From positions 1 through 38,809 of the forward strand of contig DATBFG010000050.1 of assembly GCA_036558645.1 (NCBI GenBank): 38,809 nt of DNA. Direction: 5' to 3'. The number at the start of each line of letters is the position of its first letter. Position 1 is the first letter of the stretch. Below, in pieces: positions 9,201 through 15,590 of the stretch. Made by a program: the position numbers and the translations under genes. A model generated the notes under the pieces. That model searched no databases. It worked only from the letters and a program-made list of their open reading frames with translations, and was not told the origin of the DNA. Source of the stretch: DATBFG01 sp036558645. GTDB taxonomy: Bacteria > Acidobacteriota > Terriglobia > Terriglobales > Acidobacteriaceae.

Positions 9201-9504
9201 TGACTTGATCCAGGTGAAGGTCAAGTCCAACGAGGACTCGCTCTCCTACCCTCAAAAGGTGGATGCGAAATTCGCATTCTTGGCTATGGGCGTAGGTGGG
9301 GAAAACGACTCCGTCCCGACCGACGCTGCCTACCGGCAATTCGACCGGCTGAAGAAACAGGTGGATGAGATCCTTACTCGTTGGCAGGATGTACAAAAAA
9401 CAGACTTGGTCGAATTTCAGAGAATGGTTTCTGCGCAGAACATTCGGGCTATCGTCGTACCCTCCGTCGAATCAGCCGCAGGGAGTGAAAGCGACACAAA
9501 ATAG
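6217..9504 (+). CDS. Secreted BNR/Asp-box repeat beta-propeller protein (VPS10/sortilin-like, often named glycosyl hydrolase)
   Basis: The 1095-residue product starts with a signal peptide ending near LAPLRAQ, then a charged Gln/Glu-rich linker. Residues about 65-780 carry at least eleven Asp-box-like motifs (S/T-x-D-x-G-x-T-W form), such as STDGALTW, TLDGGKTW, TMDGGKTW, SNDGGSTW, SDDGGDTW, TTDGGIHW and TSDYGKTW, which build one or two beta-propellers. The last 200 residues contain a helical coiled region. A good ribosome binding site (AGGAGA, 8 bases before ATG) fixes the start. Proteins like this are common in Acidobacteriota and Bacteroidota. They are often called glycosyl hydrolases by similarity to sialidase-type repeats, but Asp boxes are structural and do not show catalysis. 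The substrate is unknown. Confidence 0.85.
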   Translation: MGPRRLPVRGVFLLALLVNCASLAPLRAQVERQKKAVPAEQEATPTRQEQREPAQQNKAEETKPEDPLFKGMKYRVIGPFRGGRALTASGIMGDPTTYYFGATGGGVWKSTDGALTWSPVFDKEGTSSIGSLAIAPSDPNVVYVGTGEACLRGNISHGDGVYKTLDGGKTWKNIGLRDSRAIGKVIVHPTNPNIAFVAALGHPYGPNTERGIFRTMDGGKTWEKVLYKDENTGGVDIAFDPRNANILFASLWQVRRTPWTLTNGGSGSGLYRSNDGGSTWKRLEEHGLPTGPWGRVGVGVAANSDRVFALIQAGEGGLFRSDDGGDTWQLVTANRSLWQRPWYYMHVFPDPQDVDTLYVANVDFYKSTDGGRNFNKVSVPHGDNHGMWIDPQNSRRMIVANDGGVTVSLNGGLTWTRQDNQPTAQFYHVITDNRTPYYVYGAQQDNSTIAIASRGDSGSIGRSEWYSVGGGEAGYIAPYPPDPNIVYAGDYEGTITRFDKRTGQTKNITVQPELSDGGGAATLDHRFQWTAPILISPHDPNVLYHAGEQLFKTTDGGIHWESISPDLTRNDKSKQQASGGPIDIDDTGTEYYDTIFAVAESPLVKDLIWVGTDDGLVQLTRDGGRKWANITPKNLPEWSRISQIDPSPHDAAVAYVAVDRHQNDDLRPYIFKTSDYGKTWSTITNGIPETTFVRAVREDPKKRGLLFAGTETGVFVSFDDGASWRLLQLNLPVTPIHDLVVKGDDLVLATHGRSFWILDDLSPLRQFTDEIAKGDSHLYTPATAYRMHNSSEAPKPVLLGQNPPPGAVIYYYLKTEPKDEATIEILDGSGAAIRKYSSKKSNEPDEPLDPEDKKPEKQIKIEKGLNRFIWDLHYQEASRVPDYYLYEYKDGAEGPIALPGKYQVRLTVNGKSQTVPLELKLDPRVNTSQADLQKQFDLLLQIRNQLTRIYDTVNQVEDVRTQVSGLKRRLPESVSYGKVSGAADDLDKKLLAIRDDLIQVKVKSNEDSLSYPQKVDAKFAFLAMGVGGENDSVPTDAAYRQFDRLKKQVDEILTRWQDVQKTDLVEFQRMVSAQNIRAIVVPSVESAAGSESDTK

Positions 9505-9588
9505 GACGTGAGTGCTAGAATCTGGATAATTAAGGCGATGATCGTCGACAAGAGTCACTAGCAGCATCTAATCCCGAGGGGGATTACT

Positions 9589-9919
9589 ACGCGTTCCATC
9601 AAGCGAACTATCGCGCCTGCGTGGCTTGGCATCGTGATGTTGGCGATCTTTATGATCGCAACCACAGCGCAGGCGGCCCATGTTTGCACCACCCAGGCCC
9701 TGCTGGCCAACGGCGCTTCGCAGAGTATGGGGGCGGAGGTTACGCCCGTTCGCGTGTGCCTGTTGTGCCTGATGGCGGCTGCTTGTCAGCATGGCTCTCC
9801 TGTTTGTCTGCAAGATGATGCTGCAGATGGTTCCCTCGCGACGCCCGTCCATTCCCATCAGTTTTTACGAGTCCTTCAAGGTCTTCCTGTTGTACGTCCG
9901 TCCGCCTCCTGTTTACTGA
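9589..9919 (+). pseudogene. Decayed or frameshifted small secreted Cys/His protein heading the metal-uptake cluster
   Basis: One frame reads RSIKRTIAPAWLGIVMLAIF and then MIATTAQA|AHVC, a textbook signal peptide with its basic n-region. It continues to VCLLCLMAAA near 9780. The basic n-region is preceded by ACG (9589) with GAGGGGG (9576-9582) 6 bases before it, exactly where an ATG would belong. The first standard start in frame is GTG at 9634, inside the hydrophobic core. After about 9773 the next frame looks more protein-like: hydrophobic LVSMALLFV, then SFYESFKVFLLYVRPPPVY and a stop at 9919. The unshifted frame runs to 9936 with a low-quality tail. A lost start codon plus a one-base shift suggests decay; sequencing error or unusual translation are alternatives. 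Family unknown. Confidence 0.55.
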
Positions 9920-10009
9920 TTCTCGGTCGTCTCTGACCTTGTTGTTTCACTTCAGAACAGAATTGGCAATGCAGTCCTTCAGCGAAAGGCGCCTTTGGAG
10001 TTGGACAAA

Positions 10010-11332
10010 ATGAAGACCCTCAGTTTATCGATCGCACTTTTTGCAGTATCGGTGCTCCTCGTGTCGGCTCAGGACACAGCCGGTCCGCAAGCGAATACTG
10101 GAGATTCTGCCGCTCTGGAACAACGAATCAAGGATCTTGAAGAGCGCATCATTTCGTTGGAAGGCCAGGTGCGCGTGCTGAAGAGTGAGACTTCCTCGGC
10201 ACAGGGAACTGCTACTCCGGCTGCTGCGACACCAGCGGCTGAAGCTGCCAACCCTGCGGCAGCCGCCGCAACCGCTCAGACTGCAGAGGTCCCCGCGGCC
10301 GGAGTCACTCAGACTCCAACCTACGGTGGCGCGGGAGGCGCAGCCGCGAAGGCGCTGAATCCAGACATCAGCGTCATAGGGGATTTCATCGGGGCCGTTG
10401 GCGGCAACTCGCCACCTCCGCTTGCTTCGGTTCAACCCTTTCCTGCGCTGCAAATGCATGAGTCCGAACTTGGACTCCAGGCAATCATCGATCCCTACGC
10501 GCGGGGCGATTTCTTCATCTCTTTCGGTGAGGAGGGCGTCGATCTTGAAGAGGGGTACATCACTTTTACCGCTCTTCCGCAGAGTTTCGTTGCCAAGGCG
10601 GGAAAGATGCGATCGGTGTTTGGCAAGGTAAACACGATGCATAACCACGTCCTGCCCTGGGTCGATCGACCGTTGGTAACCACGAACCTGGTCGGCGGCG
10701 AGGATGGCATCGACGACGCTGGATTTTCAATTGAGCGAATATTACCCGCCCCCAAGGGCATCTTCCTCGAGGCCACCGGCCAAGTTTTCCGGGGCGACGC
10801 AGATGGAGTTTTCAAGAGCTGGCAGAACAGCAATGTCAGCACAGTCGATCATCTCCGCGCCTACCGGGACCTTAGTGAATCGACGAATCTGGACGTGGGC
10901 TTCTCATTTGCTCACGGCTACAACAATGCCGATCCGCATTTCACGACGAATCTTTATGGTGTCGATGCCACCCTGCGTTGGAAGCCCCTGCGAAGATCGA
11001 TTTATCACTCATTCATCGCTCGCAGCGAATTCATTTGGAGCCAACGGGAGCAGAATCCGTCTGAACAGCGTGCCTTTGGAATGTATGCGTCGGCAGATTA
11101 TCAGTTGGGTCGGCGGTGGTTCCTGGGAGGACGTTACGACCGTTCGGGGCGCAGTCAGTTCGCGAACCTCACGGATACGGGTGGCTCGATCGTCCTAACG
11201 TATTGGCCGAGCGAGTTTAGCCAGATTCGTGGTCAATACGAGTTCACCAACTATGCCGAGGGTCGAAACTCTAACCAGCTCTTGTTGCAGTTGATTTTTT
11301 CACTCGGAGCGCACGGTGCACATACGTTCTAG
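10010..11332 (+). CDS. Outer-membrane beta-barrel protein of the metal-uptake cluster
   Basis: The product has 440 residues. The ATG at 10010 follows GGAG by 9 bases and is preferred over the TTG at 9995. A signal peptide (ending near VSAQ) is followed by a short coiled coil (LEQRIKDLEERIISLEGQVR), an Ala/Thr-rich linker at about 60-105, and a region of alternating beta strands. It ends in the C-terminal Phe typical of outer-membrane barrels. The coiled coil plus barrel design resembles OprO/OprP-type porins. The stop overlaps the ribosome binding site of the following binding-protein gene, so the two are co-transcribed. This suggests the barrel passes metal or a metal complex across the outer membrane, which is inferred from context. 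Confidence 0.75.
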   Translation: MKTLSLSIALFAVSVLLVSAQDTAGPQANTGDSAALEQRIKDLEERIISLEGQVRVLKSETSSAQGTATPAAATPAAEAANPAAAAATAQTAEVPAAGVTQTPTYGGAGGAAAKALNPDISVIGDFIGAVGGNSPPPLASVQPFPALQMHESELGLQAIIDPYARGDFFISFGEEGVDLEEGYITFTALPQSFVAKAGKMRSVFGKVNTMHNHVLPWVDRPLVTTNLVGGEDGIDDAGFSIERILPAPKGIFLEATGQVFRGDADGVFKSWQNSNVSTVDHLRAYRDLSESTNLDVGFSFAHGYNNADPHFTTNLYGVDATLRWKPLRRSIYHSFIARSEFIWSQREQNPSEQRAFGMYASADYQLGRRWFLGGRYDRSGRSQFANLTDTGGSIVLTYWPSEFSQIRGQYEFTNYAEGRNSNQLLLQLIFSLGAHGAHTF

Positions 11333-11342
11333 GAGAGTCCCG

Positions 11343-12281
11343 ATGAAAAAGCTGTACACGCATTCCCGTCTTGCAGTTTTGGCGCTGTACATGTTTGTCG
11401 CGGTGGTAATTGCGACGCCAAATATAGCCTTCGCTAAGACACTGAATATCGTTACCGCCACCACAGACATGGCGGCTCTCACGCAGGAGGTTGGTGGCGA
11501 CAAGGTGAGCGTAGAGTCGATTGCGAAGGGCTATCAGGATCCTCACTTTGTCGAGGCCAAGCCTAGCTTTCTGCTCAAACTACGGCAAGCCGACCTTCTG
11601 GTGACGGTGGGTTTGCAACTTGAGATTGGCTGGTTGCCTCCTCTTGTCACCCAGAGTGGCAATCCTCGGATTCAAGTGGGTGCGGGCGGTTACCTTGATG
11701 CATCACAGTTTGCTGAGATTCTGGACATCCCGACCGGCGGCGTGAATCGAGCCATGGGTGATGTTCATCCTCTTGGCAACCCACACTACTGGCTCGACCC
11801 TGACAACGGGCGACGGCTTGCCAAAGGCATTGCAGGCAAACTCGGGGAACTGGATCCTGGAGACGCAGCATATTTCCAACAGAGATTTCAGGATTTCGAC
11901 AAGCGCCTGACAGCAGCAGAGCAGAAGTGGGATGCGATGATGAAACCTTATCGTGGGCGCAAGGTGGTCACGTACCACAACTCTCTTCCGAACTTCGCCA
12001 AACATTTTGGATTAAACGTAATCGGTTATGTGGAACCACGGCCCGGAATTCCACCCACGCCGAGCCATACCTTGGATTTGATTGGCCTCATGAAGAAGGA
12101 AAACTGCAAGGTCATCATGGTGGAACCATACTTCGATCTCAAAACGCCTAATTCGATTGCCCGCGAGACGGGTGCGCAGGTAGTGAAGTACTTGCCATCG
12201 GTTGGCGGCGAAAAAGAAGTGACCGACTATTTCAAGTTGTTTGACTACAACATTGATCTGCTTACCAAGGCGTTTCAGTAA
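11343..12281 (+). CDS. znuA: Metal ABC transporter substrate-binding protein, ZnuA/TroA type
   Basis: A 312-residue exported solute-binding protein of the cluster 9 family (zinc or manganese). A signal peptide covers about residues 1-33. Likely metal ligands in their family context are His68 (PHFVEAKPS), His148 (GNPHYWLDP), His212 (YHNSLPNF) and Asp265 (EPYFD). There is no His-rich loop of the kind seen in many ZnuA proteins, so Zn versus Mn cannot be settled. The ATG at 11343 is chosen because AGGAGAG, overlapping the upstream stop, lies 5 bases before it. The gene sits between an outer-membrane barrel and a matching permease. No Zur or Mur box was recognised. Confidence 0.88.
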   Translation: MKKLYTHSRLAVLALYMFVAVVIATPNIAFAKTLNIVTATTDMAALTQEVGGDKVSVESIAKGYQDPHFVEAKPSFLLKLRQADLLVTVGLQLEIGWLPPLVTQSGNPRIQVGAGGYLDASQFAEILDIPTGGVNRAMGDVHPLGNPHYWLDPDNGRRLAKGIAGKLGELDPGDAAYFQQRFQDFDKRLTAAEQKWDAMMKPYRGRKVVTYHNSLPNFAKHFGLNVIGYVEPRPGIPPTPSHTLDLIGLMKKENCKVIMVEPYFDLKTPNSIARETGAQVVKYLPSVGGEKEVTDYFKLFDYNIDLLTKAFQ

Positions 12282-12329
12282 TACACGCCTGGGTGATTCG
12301 TATACTGATGACTAGTTTCGAGGAGCACT

Positions 12330-13214
12330 ATGGAGATCCTTCCTTTTTTACTCTGGCCGTTTATTGCGAGCCTGATTCTGACGGGCATCCACGCCTATCT
12401 CGGCGTTCATGTTGTCGAGCGCGGCGTCATTTTTGTGGATCTGGCCTTAGCGCAAATTGCAGCTCTAGGAGCCACCATCGCCATACTGATCGGCATGGAT
12501 CCACATGGCCAGGGAGCGTATTGGCTGAGCCTGGCGTTCACTTTCGTGGGAGCGGCAATTTTTGCCTTTGCCCGCACGCGCCGCGGACACATCCCGCAGG
12601 AGGCCTTCATCGGCATCGCCTATGCTGTGGCATCGGCGGCAGCCATCCTCGCCATGAGCAAGGCAACGGGTGAGACTGAACATCTCAAGGACATGTTGGT
12701 AGGAAACATTTTGGCCGTCGACCGTCACGAAGTTTTGAAAACCGCGCTCCTATATGGCGCCGTGGGCCTTTTCCACTACATCTTCCGGCGAAAGTTTCTT
12801 TTGATTTCCACCGATTCGGCGCGGGCCGAAGCGGAAGGCCTCAACATTCGCTTCTGGGATTTTCTTTTCTATGCGTCCTTCGGTTTCGTAGTTACGTCCT
12901 CGGTCGCGATTGCAGGTGTGCTTTTAGTCTTTTGTTATCTCATCGTGCCTTCGGTTGGTGCGATGCTATTCTCAGATCATGTCACCAAGCGCCTCGCCAT
13001 TGGTTGGACAATGGGAACGCTGGTCTCAGCTCTAGGTGTCTATTTCTCCGTATTGCTCGATCTGCCGACAGGAGCGACGATCGTTTGCACCTTCGGAGGT
13101 GTGTTGATCTTCATGTTTCTCGTGCATATGCTGTTTTTCCACGGAAGAAAGGCTCACGAGTTACAGGGTGCAGCTTCCATGCATGATCCAAAAGAGTCAG
13201 TTGTAGGTCACTGA
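12330..13214 (+). CDS. znuB: Metal ABC transporter permease, ZnuB/TroB type
   Basis: A 294-residue integral membrane protein with about eight hydrophobic segments and the ABC-3 family pattern: GVHVVERGVIFVDLALAQIA near the N-terminus and VAIAGVLLVFCYLIVPSVGA in the second half. It would import the metal delivered by the upstream binding protein. GAGGAG about 6 bases before the ATG supports the start, 48 bases after the binding-protein stop. The usual third partner, the ZnuC/TroA-type ATPase, is not encoded next to it or elsewhere in this window. The C-terminal tail has several His residues (HMLFFHGRKAH and later), a mild hint of metal contact. Confidence 0.9.
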   Translation: MEILPFLLWPFIASLILTGIHAYLGVHVVERGVIFVDLALAQIAALGATIAILIGMDPHGQGAYWLSLAFTFVGAAIFAFARTRRGHIPQEAFIGIAYAVASAAAILAMSKATGETEHLKDMLVGNILAVDRHEVLKTALLYGAVGLFHYIFRRKFLLISTDSARAEAEGLNIRFWDFLFYASFGFVVTSSVAIAGVLLVFCYLIVPSVGAMLFSDHVTKRLAIGWTMGTLVSALGVYFSVLLDLPTGATIVCTFGGVLIFMFLVHMLFFHGRKAHELQGAASMHDPKESVVGH

Positions 13215-13261
13215 GGTTGATGAGGGCATTGAGCGTACAGAGTCAATGAGAATGGCTTCAG

Positions 13262-13303
13262 CTGACGATTGAAGACTGACGACTGGAAGCTGCCGACTAC
13301 CTC
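13262..13303 (+). repeat. Three imperfect 14-base tandem repeats
   Basis: CTGACGATTGAAGA (13262), CTGACGACTGGAAG (13276) and CTGCCGACTACCTC (13290) follow one another without gaps, sharing CTGMCGA. The array ends exactly at the ATG of the dehydrogenase gene. It has no recognised function and may be a slippage product. Confidence 0.5.
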
Positions 13304-14290
13304 ATGAAGCTTCTAATTCTCCTTCACCATCGATTTGAGCTATGGAATGCTCCTGCATGGCTCGCGCCACGCCTTCGAAAAGAATTTCCTGAACTCGACA
13401 TCGTTCACTTAGACGACTATGCCGGAGCTGAGCCCGACCTGCACGACAGCGAAATACTGATAGCATGGTCCCTTCGACCGGAGCAATTCAGAGCAGCAAC
13501 CCGACTGCGATGGGTGCATTCCCCTGCTGCGGCAGTTCATCAGCTTATTTTTCCCGAATTTGTTGCAAGCGATATCGCTCTCACCAATGCGCGCGATGTT
13601 CATGGCCCGGTTGTCGCCGAACACGTCATCGCGCAGATATTCGCGCTGGCGAAACGTATTCCCTCGGCTGTGAAATTTCAGCAGCGGCACATTTGGGGGC
13701 AAGAGCAGATGTGGGATGCCTTCCCGCGAACGCGAGAGGTCGCAGGAGCCACCCTAGGACTTGTCGGCCTCGGAAGCATCGGCCGTGAGGTCGCCAGACG
13801 CGCTTATGCATTAGGTATGCACGTGGTCGCGGTTCGCGAGCACTCGGACAAAGCGAAGCCCGAAGGCGTCGATCGTGTTTTTCCGATATCAGAATTCGAT
13901 CATGTGTTGGAAATATCTGACTATGTTGTACTGGCTGTGCCCCTGACATCAGAAACGCGAGCGTTGATGGATGCTACACGGTTGAGGAAGATGCAACCCG
14001 GAGCATGTCTCATCAATGTAGGGCGTGGGCCTTTAATCGACGAAAAGGCACTAGCAGAGGCGCTTCGTGAGCGCAAGATTGGCGGCGCGGCGATCGACGT
14101 TTTCGGCAAGGAGCCATTGCCTGCCGATTCGCCATTGTGGGATCTCGAAAGCCTTCTTATCACCCCGCACACCGCGGCCCTGACTGATAAATTGTGGGAG
14201 CGGCATTTTTGCTTGATTCAGGAAAACATCGCTCGCTTTATCAGTGGCCGCTCTCTTCTCGGCATCGTGGACAAACAGAAGGGGTACTAA
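13304..14290 (+). CDS. NAD(P)-dependent D-2-hydroxyacid dehydrogenase
   Basis: A 328-residue enzyme of the D-isomer-specific 2-hydroxyacid dehydrogenase family, which interconverts 2-oxoacids and D-2-hydroxyacids. The Rossmann nucleotide-binding motif GLVGLGSIG lies at 152-160. The catalytic set is complete: Arg241 (VGRGPLID), Glu270 (GKEPLP) and His289 (TPHTA). The substrate cannot be named, and glyoxylate/hydroxypyruvate reductase-like or phosphoglycerate dehydrogenase-like roles are both possible. There is no ACT domain. No ribosome binding site precedes the ATG, which instead abuts a 14-base repeat array. It is 90 bases after the permease and looks functionally separate from the genes on both sides. 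Confidence 0.88.
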   Translation: MKLLILLHHRFELWNAPAWLAPRLRKEFPELDIVHLDDYAGAEPDLHDSEILIAWSLRPEQFRAATRLRWVHSPAAAVHQLIFPEFVASDIALTNARDVHGPVVAEHVIAQIFALAKRIPSAVKFQQRHIWGQEQMWDAFPRTREVAGATLGLVGLGSIGREVARRAYALGMHVVAVREHSDKAKPEGVDRVFPISEFDHVLEISDYVVLAVPLTSETRALMDATRLRKMQPGACLINVGRGPLIDEKALAEALRERKIGGAAIDVFGKEPLPADSPLWDLESLLITPHTAALTDKLWERHFCLIQENIARFISGRSLLGIVDKQKGY

Positions 14291-14332
14291 TCTGCGCTTG
14301 CACGCGTTAGGTAGGCCCCATCTCCACTCTGG

Positions 14333-14358
14333 TGTGACCCCGATAACCGTTGGTCACA
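14333..14358. promoter_or_regulatory. Inverted repeat TGTGACC-N12-GGTCACA upstream of pstS
   Basis: TGTGACC (14333-14339) pairs perfectly with GGTCACA (14352-14358). The half-sites resemble CRP-type TGTGA/TCACA, but the spacing is about one helical turn longer than a normal CRP site. No T-tract follows, so it is an unlikely terminator. It could be an operator or chance. Confidence 0.3.
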
Positions 14359-14439
14359 ATGTTCAGGTTAAGTCCTTCGCATCACGAAAGAATTGTTGCA
14401 AGATGTACCCTACTTGCCCGCTGTTCGCGCGTCTGGCCT

Positions 14440-14494
14440 GTTCACCATAAATTCACCACTTTGTAACCTAGCTGTAACAATTCACAAATAAAAC
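14440..14494 (+). promoter_or_regulatory. Pho-box-like array and -10 element of pstS
   Basis: Four 7-base units start exactly 11 bases apart: GTTCACC (14440), ATTCACC (14451), TGTAACC (14462) and TGTAACA (14473). Direct repeats with 11-base period are how PhoB/PhoP-type regulators bind. GTTCACC is the core known from actinobacterial PhoP sites, and TGTAAC resembles the enterobacterial TGTCAY unit. A -10-like TAAAAC (14489-14494) follows the last unit by 9 bases, taking the place of a -35 promoter. Phosphate-starvation induction of pstS is therefore likely. No phoB/phoR genes are in the window. Confidence 0.7.
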
Positions 14495-14528
14495 CGAGCC
14501 AGCAATTCAAAACAGGAGGAACCGTCTA

Positions 14529-15530
14529 GTGATTCGTCGCATTGCGATGCTGTGTGTCGCTCTGGCGTTACCCGCTTTTGGGCAGACCACATTGAACGGG
14601 GCAGGCGCGACATTTCCTTATCCGATGTATTCCAAGTGGTTCAACGAGTACCACAAGGCCCATCCTGACGTTCAGTTCAACTATCAGTCGATTGGAAGCG
14701 GTGGCGGTATACGTCAGGTGCTGGCAGGAACTGTGGATTTCGGTGCGAGCGACGGCCCCATGTCGGACGAGCAGCTTGCACAAGCGAAAACAAAGATTCT
14801 GCACTTTCCTACAGTTCTGGGTGCCGTGGTGCCCGCCTATAACGTTCCCGGCGTCACCGGAGAGTTGAAGTTCACTCCGCAAGCTCTAGCGGGAATTTTC
14901 CTGGGCAAGATCACCAGTTGGAATGATCCCGCTCTGGTCAAGGAAAACCCGGGAGTGAATCTGCCTAATCAGCCTATCGTCGTGATCCATCGATCGGATG
15001 GCAGCGGCACGACCTTCATCTTTACCGATTACCTCTCGAAGGTCAGTTCGGAATGGGCGAATGGTCCGAACAAGAACACGTCGGTCAAATGGCCCGTTGG
15101 GTTGGGCGGCAAGGGAAACGAAGGCGTAGCGGGAATGATCCGGCAGATTCAAGGCTCGATCGGCTACGTGGAATTGATCTATGCGGTGCAGAACAAGATT
15201 ACCTACGGAGTCGTGAAGAACGCTTCCGGAAATTACGTGAAAGCGTCATTAGAAAGCGTTACCGAAGCGGCGGGATCTGTAAAGAACATGCCAGCCGATT
15301 TTCGCGTTTCGATCACGAACGCACCTGGCAAAGATGCGTATCCCATTTCGAGTTTCACCTGGCTGCTGATCCCACAAAAATCGAAGGACGCTGCGAAGGG
15401 GAAGATGATTGCGGACTTTCTCAACTGGATGTTGGATAGCGGCGAGAAGATGACTGCGGAACTCACCTACGCTCCCTTGCCGAGTTCTGTGGCTGAAAAA
15501 GTGCGGGCGACTATCAAGCAAGTTCAATAG
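14529..15530 (+). CDS. pstS: Phosphate ABC transporter substrate-binding protein PstS
   Basis: The 333-residue periplasmic phosphate receptor delivers phosphate to PstCA. The start is GTG at 14529, with AGGAGGA ending 8 bases before it. A short signal peptide (MLCVALALPAFG|Q) leads into the phosphate-binding loops: GAGATFPYP, YQSIGSGGGI, DFGASDGPM and HRSDGSGTTFIFTDYL, all classical for PstS. A Pho-box array lies directly upstream. The gene is separated from pstCAB-phoU by about 7.5 kb of porin, polyphosphate and phosphatase genes. It probably forms a transcription unit with the porin gene that follows, which ends at a strong terminator. Confidence 0.96.
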   Translation: MIRRIAMLCVALALPAFGQTTLNGAGATFPYPMYSKWFNEYHKAHPDVQFNYQSIGSGGGIRQVLAGTVDFGASDGPMSDEQLAQAKTKILHFPTVLGAVVPAYNVPGVTGELKFTPQALAGIFLGKITSWNDPALVKENPGVNLPNQPIVVIHRSDGSGTTFIFTDYLSKVSSEWANGPNKNTSVKWPVGLGGKGNEGVAGMIRQIQGSIGYVELIYAVQNKITYGVVKNASGNYVKASLESVTEAAGSVKNMPADFRVSITNAPGKDAYPISSFTWLLIPQKSKDAAKGKMIADFLNWMLDSGEKMTAELTYAPLPSSVAEKVRATIKQVQ

Positions 15531-15590
15531 GCCTGAGTCGCATCAAGGTAAGAATCCGCTCATATGCGGTCAAAACACAAAGGAGAGAAG

